Shown: positions 46,574 to 58,700 of the stretch, in pieces
Numbering within the stretch: position 1 is the first letter of the stretch
Layout of the letters: every line of letters starts with the position of its first letter
NCBI GenBank assembly: GCA_017165825.1
Contig: CM029369.1
Span: 4,793,485 to 4,857,484, forward strand
DNA: 64,000 nt
Origin: Hepsetus odoe
Taxonomy: Eukaryota; Chordata; Actinopteri; Characiformes; Hepsetidae
Direction: 5' to 3'
The notes under the pieces: generated by a model
Seen by the model: only the letters and a program-made list of their open reading frames with translations
Told to the model about the DNA's origin: nothing
The model's database searches: none
Position numbers and translations under genes: made by a program

Positions 46574-47055
46574 ATCTTTCTGCTGGCCTTCATTGTTGTT
46601 GTTGTTGTTGTTGATGGCGGCAACTATAATTTCAAGTTAACATGTACCCTGATTGTGCCTCTAAATGAAAGACACTGCAGTAAAGCTGCAGCATAGTTAA
46701 TACATAAATAAATAAATCATATTGTTTAAATGTCAGTAGAACTTAATATAAGTCAGGAAACATTAACAGCCAGTTGCTTAATTATTATTTACCTGTTAAA
46801 CTTGCATCAGATTTATTCATTGACTGATTCATTGACTTATTTTAACAACTTTAAGTTTGGATGTTAAAAATTAGAAAGAAAAAAAAAATTCACCAGTTTG
46901 CCTGAAACTTGGCTTGGCCCTGAGCATTGTATGAGAATACATGAAACAATAATTCCAGTTACAACTTATTGTTTTTAGTGACCAATTTAATTGAATGTTA
47001 CTCAATTAAGTATATCAGATGCTGAAATGCCTTTTGAAAGGTTTTTAAGTGCATG
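45530..47055. other. Intergenic DNA downstream of cps1, no gene
   Basis: Poly-T is at 46536-46569 and (GTT)n at 46592-46612. About 45700-46300 is balanced in composition with a few short open frames lacking motifs. It may be conserved non-coding DNA. Confidence 0.4.
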
Positions 47056-47057
47056 TA

Positions 47058-47304
47058 GGGGCAATAGTGGCCTAGTGGTTAAAGATTAGGACCTGGATCG
47101 GAAGGTCGTGGGTTTAAATCCCATACCAGTAGGTTGCCCTGAAGTACCCTTGAGCAAGGTACTGTCCCTGTCACTGCTCCCCGGGCGCTTTCAATAGCTG
47201 CCCACTGCTGCACGGTGTTTGCATGGGTTAAATGCAGAGGTTCGTTGTGGTTCACTGTGTGCTGTGCTGTGACCTCGCAATGACCAGCGTTGTCACTTTC
47301 ACTT
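47058..47304 (+). mobile_element. SINE, family A, complete
   Basis: Head ggggcaatagtggcctagtg, altered B box gggtttaaatccc, and tail ccagcgttgtcactttcact. Confidence 0.85.
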
Positions 47305-47324
47305 TTTTCACGTTTCACCTTTGA

Positions 47325-47466
47325 CCAAGGTAGCGTCCCCATCACTACACCCTGGGCGCTTTAAATAGCTGTCCCCTGCTGCACATGTGTATGTGTGAAA
47401 AGCAGAGGTTGAATTTCGTTGAGGTGTGCTGTTACACAATGACAAAATAGTCACTTTCATTTTCAC
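47325..47466 (+). mobile_element. SINE, family A, 5'-truncated
   Basis: It begins at the body (ccaaggtagcgtccccatca) and ends with the second tail subtype (acaatgacaaaatagtcact). Confidence 0.78.
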
Positions 47467-48345
47467 ATAACAGTGCACTTTAGGTGAAGAGTGAGGGCAG
47501 AACTGATCAACAGTTTGGTGGTTTGATTGGAAAAGTTTAGGTGCAATTTGGAACGATTGTTAAAGACAGGACGACAGCGTTGGGTGTCGGCTTCACTTTG
47601 CCGTTCTTTGCCTCGTATAACTTCATTAATTGTTTGATTGATTGTGCAAATTAAACTCAAAGCTCCCCCCAGCAACGGCAGGACATTTCCTACTTAATCG
47701 ATAGTGCCGGTTCACGCTGCCCGCTGATTAACTCATTCATTAAGTCGGCTGATTAAACCTTTGGATAAGCGACTGAAGCAGTTGCAAAGCAACTTAAGTA
47801 AATTCTCTGAAGATCTAAACAGATCGCTTTAATTAGCTTGGAGTGTTTTTCATCCTTCTGCTGCCCTGATAGAGTTTGAAGACTTCTTCAATGTTCCTTG
47901 AGCGAATGGGGGTTAATTTGTTTGAGAGCATGAAACTGATTATTAGGCTAACGGGTGTCGGTGCCGGTGCCGCACCGATGCCATCCACTTTCTCACTGAC
48001 CTGCTGTTGCCAAGCCAAGTGGGCCCACAGGTCATTTACAGAACACACTCTAGAAATGCTTCGACTAGCGTACTAGATTCACTCTTGGGCAAACGTATGA
48101 TCTTACAGCTTTTACCTGCAGATTAAAGAAAAAAAACTATACCTCATCACCCTGCATTATCTCTCTGCTATATAAAAAAAAATTTAAATCCATACTACCT
48201 GAAAACCTCACAACGTGTATTCATAACCATTTCTTGTTCTTTGATAAAGCTTTCAGCAGCATCTTTTAAATGAAGCCATTTCACTTCAGTCCACTCTGAA
48301 TTCCTTTGTTTAGTTCTGAACAATTTACTCACTCTCTCACTCATT
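47467..48345. other. Intergenic, no gene
   Basis: About 47640-48070 is balanced, low in simple repeats and has several ATTA cores. It is a non-coding candidate. Confidence 0.35.
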
Positions 48346-48806
48346 TTCTTAGCTGCTTGTTCTAATTAGGGTCCCCGGGGGTGCTGGAGCCTGGACAGGT
48401 CGCCAGTCCATCACTGGGCAGACACACAGACAAACGCACACTCCAGTCCACCTGGCCTGCATGTCTTTGGACGGTTGGAGAATCCCGGAGCTCCAGGAGG
48501 AAACGCACAGACACTGGGAGACCATGCAAAGTCCACACAAAAAGGACCCGGACCATCCCAGGTTTGATTCCCGGTGAGGACCCTGTGTGGGTTTCCTCCG
48601 GGTGCTCCGGTTCCTCCAACCTAACAAAAACATGCACGTCAGGTGGATTGGAGACGCTAAGTTGCCTCCTTCAGGTTAGTGTGTGTGCCAAGCGAAGGAC
48701 TTGAGACCTGTCCAGGTTGTTTCCATACGTTTTAACCCTGTGAGAACTGGGATAGACTCCAACACTGCCTATGACCCTACTCAGGACAAGCAGCTAATAA
48801 AATGAG
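48346..48806. repeat. Head-to-head palindrome of the L2-tail type repeat
   Basis: A minus-oriented copy (48346 to about 48575) is followed at once by a plus-oriented copy (to 48806). The ends ctcactcattttcttagctg and agctaataaaatgagtgag are inverse to each other. Confidence 0.75.
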
Positions 48807-48809
48807 TGA

Positions 48810-50150
48810 GAACCACTGTTGATTAGATTGGTACTGGAACAACACACATTGTGTCACTGCACTGCTGAGAATGATCTACCATCTAAATGTTACCTGCTTA
48901 CTGGTGCTCCTTTGGGTTTTGACTATGGGTTAAAGGGTGGTTTACAAATTATTGACAGATGAGAGCAGATACTATATAGGCAAAAAGTGTCCGCTCAGTC
49001 TGTTATCCATTTTTTTTTAGTTTTTTCTTTTTACATTAATCTGAACAAGAAGTTGCTTTTTGACCATTTTTATGACAAACAGACTGCAAAGAAAAACTCA
49101 GTCATCACTGGCATTGCCTTCCATTGAAAGTTAAGAACTTAGTTACGCTTTTGGAGATGTGAGGTTTTGTTATGACAGGCATGGCATGTGCAATCACTTT
49201 CTTGCTCTCTCCTGCTGAATTGTAGACATTTTAGCCTTTAATTGACAATTTATTTATTTATTGTAGCACAGAGATGTTACTGAACAAGACCGGTATCCTG
49301 GCGTACTGTTGTACAAGTTGTTATATTGCCTCTGGCTGTTGGGCTTCTGGCCGATGTTTAGCTCTATTTGTGTGCGAAGTCATGTCTTGTTGACCCAGAG
49401 ATCAATATTGTGTTTGGCAACAGTGTCAACATGTCTTACTCCTTGTACCATCACTAGTTTTAGCACTTTTGTCACCACTTTTCTGGCTGGAGGACACAGT
49501 AGTCCAAATGAAGGGAAGTGTCTTTTTTTTTTTTTTAATTCTCCATGAAGTTTGAAAGTCACGTGAAAGCTTTTAGAAGATCTGAATGTGTGGTGATACT
49601 CAATAAAGAGTGGGAACTTTTAATTATACATTAATCAGTTTCAGAGCTTTTTCTTGTGTGGCATCCCAAGCGTCCTCTGGGATGCGCGTGCTGGGAGAGG
49701 AGCTAGCGGAGGTCATGATTAGCTAGTCACACAAGGCTGAGTGTTTGATTGAATTTAGCTGGCAATGAGTTGAGTTGAGTGTTGAAGAGTGATATGGCAA
49801 AGATTAGATACTTATTTGAGGCCGTTGAGAAATTGAGAAAACGGCAGTTAAAAGGAAAACTTCAAAGCCGTTTCCTACCTTTGCAATAGAAGAGTAAATT
49901 GGTAATAGCAGTGATATCAGGATGTGATTTGTTTTTCCTTAAGGAACTGGGGTACTGTAATTTAATCACAAGACTTTGCTAATGCATATTTTTGATTAAC
50001 TAAGAATCTCTGAAATCTCAAATATGACTTTGGAGCGGTTAAAAGTAGTGCATAAACCAGAAAAATGTCAGAAGCTGAATTTGCAGAGGTTTTTTTCGAA
50101 TCCTCTCCCAAGCTGTTTTAAGTGAATACTCATTTTCCTTAACTTTTCAG
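48810..50150. other. Intergenic, no gene
   Basis: A minus-strand frame at 49380-49562 has no recognisable domain. Nothing else is seen. Confidence 0.4.
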
Positions 50151-50154
50151 TTTA

Positions 50155-51610
50155 CGGCCGTGGCAAAAGTTTTGAGGAGGCCACAAATACTAATTTTCAC
50201 AAAGTTTGCTACCTCAGTTTTTATGATGGCAATTTCTTCTTTGCCATGAAAATGAACTTGATCCCAAAAAGCCCATTTCCACTCTATTTCAGCCACAAAA
50301 AGGACCTGCTGACATCATCTCAGTGATCCTCGCGTTAACACAGGTGAGATTGTTGAGGAGGACAAGGCTGGAGATCCCTCGGTCATGCTGATTGAATTAG
50401 AATGGCAGACTGGATGTTCTGAAAGGAGGATGGTTTTTGAAATCATTGTTCTTCCTCTGTAACCATGGTTACCTGCCAGGAAACATGTGCAGTCAAAAAG
50501 GGCTTCACAGGCAAGGATATTGCTGCTGGTATGATAACCATTTATCAGATCATCGAGAACGTCAAGGCGAGAAGTTCAATTGTTGTGAAGAGACTTCAGG
50601 GTGACCAAGGAACACCAGGACCGTCTCCTAAAGTTGATTCAGCTGCAGGGTCGGAGGACCATCAGTGCAGAGCTTGCTCAGGATTGGCAGCAGGCAGGTG
50701 TGTGTGTATATGCATGCACAGCGAGGAGAAGATTTTTGGAAGATATGCTGGTGTCAAGAAGGGCAGCAAAGAAGTCACTTTTCTCCCACAAAAACATCAG
50801 GGACAGACTGATCTTCTGCAAAAGGTACAGGGATTGGACTGCTGAGAACTGGGGTGTAGTCAATTTCTCTGCAGAATCCATTTTCTGATTATTTGTGGCA
50901 TCCGGAAGAGAGATTGTCCGGGGAAGAAAAGGTGAGCGTTACCATCACTCCTGTGTCCTGCCAACAGTAAAGCATCTTGAGACCATTCTTGTGTTGAGCT
51001 TCTCAGTCAAGGGAGTGACTCACTTACAGTTTTGCATTACAGCCATGAATATAAATACGAGAACGGAACGAAAACATCCTTTGAGAACATCTTCTCTCAT
51101 CCAACCATCCAAGAACAGTTTGGTGAAGAGCAAGGCCTTTTCCAGCATGATGGAGCACTATAAGGCAAAAGTGATAACTAAGTGACTTGGGGAACAAAAC
51201 AACAAAATTTCGGGTCCATGGTCAGGAAACCCCCCAGACCTTAATCCCATTGAGAACTTGGTCAATCCTCAAGGGGCAGGTGGACAAACTAAAAACCCAC
51301 AAATCCTGATAAACTCCAAGTGCTGATTATGCAAGAATGGGCTCCATCAGTCAGGATTTGGCCCAGCAATTGATTGACAGCATGACAGGGTGAACTGCAG
51401 AGAAAGAAAAGAAGAACCAATACTGCAAATATTGACTCTTTACATAAACTTAATGTAATTGTCAATGAAAGTCTTTATAACTTGTAATCTGGAGTGATCG
51501 TAAAATGCTTGTAATTATACTTCAGTTACCATAGAAACATCTGACAAAGAGATCTAAAAACACTGAAGTGAAAAACAATACTTCATTCTCAAAACCTTTC
51601 TCCAGTGTGG
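50155..51610 (+). mobile_element. Tc1-like transposon, about 1.45 kb, decayed
   Basis: The left end cggccgtggcaaaagttttg is next to TA. The right end is worn (attctcaaaacctttctcca). The coding part is recognisable throughout. A second copy of the same family lies at 58706-61031. Confidence 0.82.
50465..51435 (+). pseudogene. Tc1-like transposase pseudogene
   Basis: It begins at MVTCQETCAVKKGFTGKDIA. A frame change near 50600 leads to ISAELAQDWQQAG, then LVSRRAAKKSLFSHKNIRDR and IFCKRYRDWTAENWG. The DDE region follows in another frame (for example the nucleotides at 51130-51260 that encode HDG/PDLNPIEN-like motifs). The AENWG...SAES segment has lost the usual aspartate before E. At least two frameshifts are present. 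Confidence 0.85.
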
Positions 51611-52686
51611 GAGCACATGGCCCATAAAGTCCACGAATTCAGAAATGACTGTAATTGCTGAGAAACAATTGCTGATATAATCTTCCACACCATGTAAATG
51701 TAATTGCATCCGAATACTTTCATAAGATTCCTGCCGGATTGTCAGTACTTCCCTTTTAAATGATCATGGTTAATGGAGTGGCCTACCTTCTTCTGTTTCA
51801 GCTTTCCAGTTTAGATTATTTAACCGAGCTCCATTCATGGATCTCGGCTCATTTAAAGAGCGAAACGATGCTGTTTTGGACTTCAGGATATGAAAACCTC
51901 CCCACGCATAGAGAATGAATCGAGTTACATTCTCCTGGACTCCTGGACATGGATGGCTATGAAGCATCACAAGGGATCCAACTTGGTCTCTTGATTGGCG
52001 GAAAAGGCATATACGTAATCTATTTTCAATTGGAAGAAATACACAGCTAACATCACATCGTGTGTGTGTGTGTGGACACTGTTTATTTCCTTACCTATGA
52101 TCAGTCCAGCATCTCTACTGATTAAGTAACTGTTATTATTGTTAGAATAATTGATTTTTAAATTCCTCTCAAATAACAGCATGTCAGCAATGCTCTTCAG
52201 GCTCTTCAGTATCCTTGTGCACTTAGAGGTTTAAAGCATACAGATCTGCAGCTGGCAAAGGAAGGAGTGTTTTTCTACAGCATGGCAAATGCATGATGAT
52301 GGGTCTCTGAGAGCAGGCTTGCTATTTAAGAATGAGGTTAATTGGGGGTTGGGTGAAAAGGTAATATAGCTAGCGTGGCTGTGGGCTCATCAGAACAATT
52401 AACACGGTTAAAAACATGAATATGGCTCAGTGCATGACGTTCAGTTTATGCTTTAGCTTTGTAAATCTGCAGCTCTTCTAGCAGCACTCTCATTTACTGC
52501 GTTTCACTCTGATATCACTTGTCGGAGTTGCAATCATTCTTTAATACTCAAGGAAACCTGGAGCTGTAACTGCGCATCATATTTTGACCCCAAACCCCAA
52601 AAAGGTCTTCTAATGAGGCGTAAGGAACTGTATAATTTGCATTCTTAAAACAGATCACAGACTGCTGATAGTTGCTTTATATTTAA
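51611..52686. other. Intergenic, no gene
   Basis: A short GT tract is at 52062-52074. Nothing else is recognised. Confidence 0.4.
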
Positions 52687-52928
52687 GTGAAAGTGAAAGT
52701 GGCAACCCTTGTCATTGCGAGGTCACAGCACACAGTGAACCACAACGAAATTGGATCTCTGCATTTAACCCATGCACACAAACACCGTGCAGCAGTGGGC
52801 AGCTATTGAAAGCACCCGGGGAGCGGTGACGGGGACGGTACCTTGCTCAAGGGAACCTCAGGGCAACCTGCTGGTGAGGGAATTGAACCCACAATCTTCC
52901 AATGCGGGGGCAACTCCCTAACCACTAT
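52687..52928 (-). mobile_element. SINE, family A, nearly complete
   Basis: It is read on the minus strand. Tail aaagtggcaacccttgtcat, B-box complement gaattgaacccac, and the head cut within ctccctaaccacta. Confidence 0.87.
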
Positions 52929-52929
52929 T

Positions 52930-54025
52930 TCGCTGTTTGTTTCGTTTTTTTTTTTTCTTCTCCCCACTCTGATATTCAATCCAGCAGTTTCGACAGATAG
53001 TGGCCCGATCATACTCATCGAAACCATTATGGCATCTCTAAAAAGTAACACATGTAGATGTTTGGCCAAAACCTGTTCTAATTTTGAATAGATTTGGGTT
53101 TGACTTCTTGTTTTAGTGATGTTGACCTCATAGCTCCTAAACTTGAAATCTTTTCTTGGGTGATAACACACACCACTGGCAGTAGTCTAACATGATTTCT
53201 AGACTCATTCTACTTTTTCTTTTCATGTGAGGTCCGTGTTTGTGCTGATAAGTATAACTTGATTTATTCTCGTTGGGCTGTTCCTCATACCTGACATTCA
53301 CAGTATAACAGGCAGCAAATGCCAAAAACATATGAGTAGAGTTTATACCAGCAGACAGATTGATTGGATTTTCACTGTCAGATCGAGGGCTGGCGTGATG
53401 CTGAAGACTAAGGGAGGTGGCCTTGCTGGCCTGAACTGGCTCGAGAACAAGCGTGAAAACACTGAGGGTCAAGGGCGCTGATAATGAGAGGAAACCATGC
53501 CAGGACTGCAGCTTCTGAAAAAAAAAAGAGAGAAAAAAGAATGTTTGTTGGAAATGTGTCTGCAGTGTATCCTAATGATGGAGAGGAGAGTCCTTGGTTG
53601 TCTGTGTGGCCAAATTGCCATTCATGGTGTGCAGCCTTCAGCCTCGGGCCAAGAGGAGACAGCTATAGCACATCCCCAAATGCCAGGGGGGAGGAAATAA
53701 ATATTTCAGCTTTTTGTGCTTGTACATGCATGTGGTTTAACACAGTGCAGTTTACATTTGGTCATGGTGTTTAATGCACTTGTGGTCCAATAAGAGGGCT
53801 AGAAATCCATTATGATTTATGATATATGATCCAGTTCATTAATGGCTTTAAGATGTCTTAAGTGGTCCATCATCTAGCATAGTGTTTCTCCATTAGTGTG
53901 GTGGTAGGTTACCTACAATTGAATTTTGACCTGGGTGATGAATAATCAACATCGTTATAAATAGTAATAAATAGTTTTAAGTTTTAAATAAATCCAACTG
54001 TCTCATCTGTAGTTTACATTTCAAT
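52930..54025. other. Intergenic, no gene
   Basis: I recognise no repeat or gene. The frames at 53137-53700 have no motifs. Confidence 0.4.
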
Positions 54026-54028
54026 CCA

Positions 54029-54374
54029 CAGTTCTGTGCAAAAGTCTTGAGTCATATTTTGCTTCCAAAAAGCCAGACTGGTTGTATTTTAAGCACTGTT
54101 GAGGAACAGTTCTCCAGATCTTCCTGAAGGACAGTGTTGTTGTCTCTCATTTTCAGTCCAGTCTCTGTATCTGAGCAGTTCTCCAGATCTTCCTGAAGGA
54201 CAGTGTTGTTGTCTCTCATTTTCAGTCCAGTCTCTGTACCCGAGCGGTTCTCCAGATCTTCCTGAAGGACAGTGTTGTTGTCTCTCATTTTCAGTCCAGT
54301 CTCTGTACCCGAGCAGTTCTCCAGATCTTCCTGAAGGACAGTGTTGTTGTCTCTCATTTTCCAGATCTTCTTAG
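54029..54374. mobile_element. DNA-transposon fragment with 69-bp tandem repeat
   Basis: It opens with the Tc1-type terminal sequence cagttctgtgcaaaagtctt. It then holds four tandem copies of a 69-bp unit and is cut by a SINE junction at 54374. Confidence 0.55.
54114..54373. repeat. 69-bp tandem repeat, 4 copies
   Basis: Units start at 54114, 54183, 54252 and 54321 (ccagatcttcctgaaggaca), with a cut fifth start at 54361. Copies differ at only a few positions. The unit is a multiple of three, so both strands stay open. Confidence 0.93.
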
Positions 54375-54476
54375 GGGGCAACTCCCTAACTAGGCCACCG
54401 CTGCCCCTTGCTCAAGGTTACCTGAGGGCATCCTACTGGTCTGGGATTCAAACCCATGACCTTCTAATCCTGGGGC
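54375..54476 (-). mobile_element. Two SINE A fragments joined (duplicated block, copy 1)
   Basis: It is the head of one minus-strand SINE followed by the body of another. The same 102-bp block with the same junction lies at 54937-55038. Confidence 0.8.
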
Positions 54477-54654
54477 ATGAGTATTGCTACAATATCCAGC
54501 AATGATTGTTATTAAAAGATATTATCAACAGAACACTTACACTCTCAACTTTTGAATTCCTGGAATCTTCCCTGGAGGCTTATAAAGCCCTTTGGTTTCT
54601 CCGTTGCATGTGCTTATTTTTGTGAATTCTTATGAAAATCTGATGTTCTTTATC

Positions 54655-54728
54655 AAGTGAAAGTGACAACTTGTCATTGTGAAACGTAGCACACGGTGAA
54701 CCACAACGAAATGCAGTCTCTGCATTTG
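54655..54728 (-). mobile_element. SINE, family A, tail fragment
   Basis: It is the tail part only (aagtgaaagtgacaacttgt), ending in tctctgcattt where the next SINE starts. Confidence 0.75.
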
Positions 54729-54968
54729 AAAGTGAAAGTGACTACCCTTGTCATTGTGAAACACAGCACAGCACAACACAACGAAATTCAACCTCTGCAT
54801 TTCACCCATACACACACGTGCAGCAGGGGGCAGCTATTGAAAGCACCCGGGGAGCAGTGATGGGGACGGTACCTTGCTCAAGGGTACTTCAGAGCAACCT
54901 ATTGGTGAGGGAATCGAACCCACAATCTTCCGATGCGGGGGCAACTCCCTAACTAGGCCACCGCTGCC
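54729..54968 (-). mobile_element. SINE, family A, complete
   Basis: Tail gaaagtgaaagtgactaccc, B-box complement gaatcgaacccac and head ccaccgctgcccc are all present on the minus strand. Confidence 0.87.
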
Positions 54969-55040
54969 CCTTGCTCAAGGTTACCTCAGGGCATCCTACT
55001 GGTCTGGGATTCAAACCCATGACCTTCTAATCCTGGGGCC
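54969..55040 (-). mobile_element. SINE, family A, fragment (duplicated block, copy 2)
   Basis: It is the body to B-box part (ttgctcaaggttacctcagg and ggattcaaacccatgacctt), directly behind the head of the previous SINE. Confidence 0.78.
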
Positions 55041-55044
55041 TCGT

Positions 55045-56640
55045 CCGTAAACACTAAGCAATGCTGCTCTATACTATGGGCATGATATTAGTGACAGAAC
55101 AATAATGTGAAAGTATATTGGAAATGGAATCTTCTTACAATGCTTGCTTTCTGATCAGTGACCAGTAAATAAACTTATCATTGTCACTTTGTTCATGTCC
55201 AAGTACAGCAGCATCAGCCACTGTCCATCCTGCCAGTCTGGGCCTCATGCCACAAACAGGACAGCCGTCCTGACACTGTCCTCCTGCTGGAGGTGGTTGA
55301 TAATGGTGTGGATGATGTTTGGACTTGGCAGTGTAGAGGTCAAGGAAAGATAAAGTATCATAATTCACTCAATCATAAAATATTGATTTGTAATCTTAAG
55401 GCTATAGCATGCACCCAAAAATTAATTTCTTCTGAAATCAAAATGATTAAAAGGGAGCTTGTCCAACAGCCTCTACCCTTTTACTCTCTTTAGAGCATTA
55501 GTGAGGTCTGGTGCTCATGTTGACTGTTTGGTTGTGGATCACAAACTCCAAGTGTACTGTGTGGAGCTCCATTAGTTCTCCCTGTTGAAACTAAATTAAA
55601 TGTTTTAGCCGCGGCGTTTTGCATGGTCTGATTTAACCCTTATTTGCTCTTGGCTCTCTTCTGGAGATGGTGACTCATCCCTTCTCCACAAGAGACAAGG
55701 GAAACTCATTAACGAAGACGTTAGCGGTCATGGCTTTTTCAGCTCCCACCAGCCCCTACCCCCACATGGACCCCCGGTGGCCGCTGTGTCGTCCCTGAGC
55801 TGATTGAGTGTGAAGACAGGAACACCCGGGCGTCCTGAATAATGCACAGAGCAGCCAAGCCAGCCGGGTGGAGGCCTGCTGCTTGCTGAAGAAAGGGAAA
55901 ATTGCAGTGCTAATTGACATTGGTTTCTCACGCTGAGCCGAATGAATAATCCATGGGCAGGGACGAGGCATGGGAGACCAGGCCTGCTGCGCCAGTCCAC
56001 AAGGCATCTCACCCTGCCTTCACCATGACTGGCAGGCTCGATGAAAAAAGTGCCACCGTCACCTGGCCGCAGTGGAGGAAACGCCATCCGACGCGACTAT
56101 TAGGCGCGTCACGATTGGCTGAAGGAGTCTTAGGGAAACCATGTCAATACGTCTCATGCCAGCAGGCAATGAAATACTAATAAGCTACATGTGGCTTTAG
56201 TGAAAGCGAATTGTCTCTTACTTTTTCAAGTTTTTTTTTTTTTTTTTCCTTTTCTTCTCTTTTGAATAATGCATGAATTATACGATGAATAATACAATTA
56301 TCTTAAAGTTCAAAAAAAGAACTGGAGTCCAGACGTGCACATTACATCCACTTGAAAGAGTCATTTTCTTTCAGTTCATCTCACAATTTCTGAAAAAGGA
56401 GCACTACGGTATTTTAATAGATCACCTCATGTTTTTGCATGCGAAAGGGTTCGGATGGGTTTAAAGGAGAAAGCCACATCTTAATTCAACGTCACACTGC
56501 AGACTGTCATGCAGTCTTTCTGCTCCGTGCTCTTGATCTGTCATTATGCTCCATGTTTAAGTCCTTCCATGTGGGCTGATCATGGGCAACCACTGAGCTA
56601 GGTCTCCTCCAGCGGTAAATACATCCATCTTTTGCACTTG
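55045..56640. other. Intergenic, no supported gene
   Basis: About 55690-56100 is distinctly GC-richer than its surroundings and free of repeat signatures. Open frames there (both strands) have no known domain. It is a candidate for conserved non-coding DNA. Confidence 0.35.
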
Positions 56641-56696
56641 ATCTTCAGTAATAAGAGGTTTTGCATTCACCATTCTCTGTTTGCCAGTGTATCAGC

Positions 56697-56720
56697 ATGT
56701 GTGTGTGTGTGTGTGTGTGC
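56697..56720 (+). repeat. (GT)n microsatellite
   Basis: About 11 GT units. Confidence 0.85.
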
Positions 56721-58700
56721 TCTGTTGGCCAGGCATTCATGGGCACCTGTTGGGTGACATGAGTGCACAGCTGTCGAGTGCACTGAAACCAAGCTGATCT
56801 AGAAGGATAATAACAGGTTTCACTCGCAGACAAAAGCTCACTTGTTCCCTGGGTAAGCAAACAACATTTGCTTTAACTTGAGTGTGCCTGCCACCTTTGG
56901 TCATGGGGAAACATTTGTGATAGACCTTTCAAAGCCATTTTCTGCTGTGTGCGTTTGAGAGTGAAGAACCTGATAGGTTTCGATGCCTTGGTTTTGATGT
57001 GTCGTCTTCTTTTGCAGCAGTTCTTTCAGTCAGATGGCTGTCAGGGTCGCAGGCACTGTAGCTTCAGCTGCATTTGAAGCATTTTCATTGTGGACCAGCG
57101 TAAACTAACACTGAAGGTATTGCATGCCCCATTTTCAAATGGGGCCCAAAGTAGTATATCATTTGTTTTTTGATTTGAGAGCAGATTTGTATTCTTTATA
57201 TAATATTTATATTTCCACTCATCTTTTATTTAATCAAAAAAAGCAAGTGTATGAATAAATCCAATGAAAATATACAAATTATCATAACACAGATTTGAAT
57301 ATATGAACAGGGACATGTTTGTGCAATACTTATGATTGGCTAGCATAGTGGATAACACTCTTGTCCATGTAGGTGTGGGTGTGACTCCTGTGTCCAGAGT
57401 CTGCAGTGGCCATTTCTTTTTTTTTTTTTTTTTTTTTTTATTTCTTTTTTACACCTAGAGCATGTGCATTGCAACAACCTTCAGTTCTCCTATAGCAGTC
57501 TAGACACATTTGCTGACCTTAAATTTAGTGCATTAATCACATTTTAATGTTCATTTCATATGTTTCTCTTTTTTCTTGGTACTGAATTTCTTGCTCTTAC
57601 TATTATTACTAATTTTAATTCTATATGCAGCTTGCTTATCAGGTGGCTGCCTGTACAAGAAAACCAATGATGGTCTTCACAGAAGTAGTGTTTGCTTTCA
57701 TCTTTTTGGCAAGAGTGTCCCTTGAAGCAGTAGATATCAGATATACCTAAAGAAAAGGAAAAAAAAAATAGAATACATGTGTGTTTAGCACGAAACAAAT
57801 TTTCTGTTCACAGAAACACAATTGTAGAATTTGCGTAATCTCTTCAGGAGCGAAAATCTATATAGGATTGCGTCTTACCACTGCATCCCCTCCTTTTTTT
57901 GTTTCTTTTCATGAGATGCCCTCATTAAAGTTATCTACTTTGTTGCTTTGAATCGATGCATATTGCTGGACTTTTTTTGTTGTTGTTCTTTAATTCCCTT
58001 TTGATGTTTTCAGTGGAGAGTTAATGTATCCAAGAAATTAGGAATTTTGCAGTCACCATAGCAAAATTCAGTCCTCTTGTTTTTGAGAAAAGGCTCAATT
58101 AGGCGCATTGAGAAGTGTAGTCTGTATTCCAGTGGCAAAGGAAGAGTCTCTGTGGTCCAGTTCTCTTAAAACTAAACAAATGCGCTCGTATTGGATTTAG
58201 CTTTGCTGAGAAAGGTGTTTGCTCCTGTTCTGCTTAAGCTTATGGGAGGGTGAACTGATGTACAGCTTTAGTTTTCAACCTGCTCCATCCTTTAACAGAG
58301 GGGATGTTCTCAAACCTGTAGAAATGTTAGCTAACTTGCCTCATTTTCTGTGGCTGGTTTCCTAATGCAATTTCCATGTATATGAACCTTACATCATAGG
58401 TACCCACCTGAAAGGCCCTCTGAGTGTAGGTTAATCTAACATCCCTTGCTGTATAATCAGAGGCTCCTGAAGCCCTGGGCCATATGTTATCTCTTTAATG
58501 TTTATCTCTCAGAGAGAGAAAGAGAACTGTACAGACAGAGAATGCCGGGATGGGAGGGATGCTAATCTTTTATTTCATCTGCTTCTGCCAGTCCTTCTAG
58601 AGAAGAAACTGTTGATGAACTGGTGTAAGATGTATGTATGCATTGCTTGTCAAAATACAATAACAATTGAAAAGATGGGTCGAAAGATGAATCTCCATAT
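56721..58700. other. Intergenic, no gene
   Basis: A possible worn tRNA-like SINE head is at 57337-57405 (ggctagcatagtggataaca), too weak to call. A T-run is at 57417-57439. Confidence 0.35.

Noticed and set aside
48349..48704. Frames of 90-107 codons on both strands
   Set aside because: They fall entirely within the palindromic dispersed repeat.
54114..54373. Direct repeats resembling a CRISPR array
   Set aside because: The units are contiguous 69-bp copies without spacers, in vertebrate DNA beside transposon and SINE sequence.
54052..54381. 109-codon minus-strand frame with a 23-residue repeat
   Set aside because: It is produced by the 69-bp tandem repeat, whose length is a multiple of three. 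Start and end lie in transposon and SINE sequence.
55728..56087. 119-codon minus-strand frame as a real gene
   Set aside because: No recognisable domain and no splice or codon evidence. High GC lengthens chance frames. It is kept only as a finding.
57337..57405. Possible third SINE family
   Set aside because: Only a faint A-box-like phrase is present, with no B box, and I find no second copy in the window.
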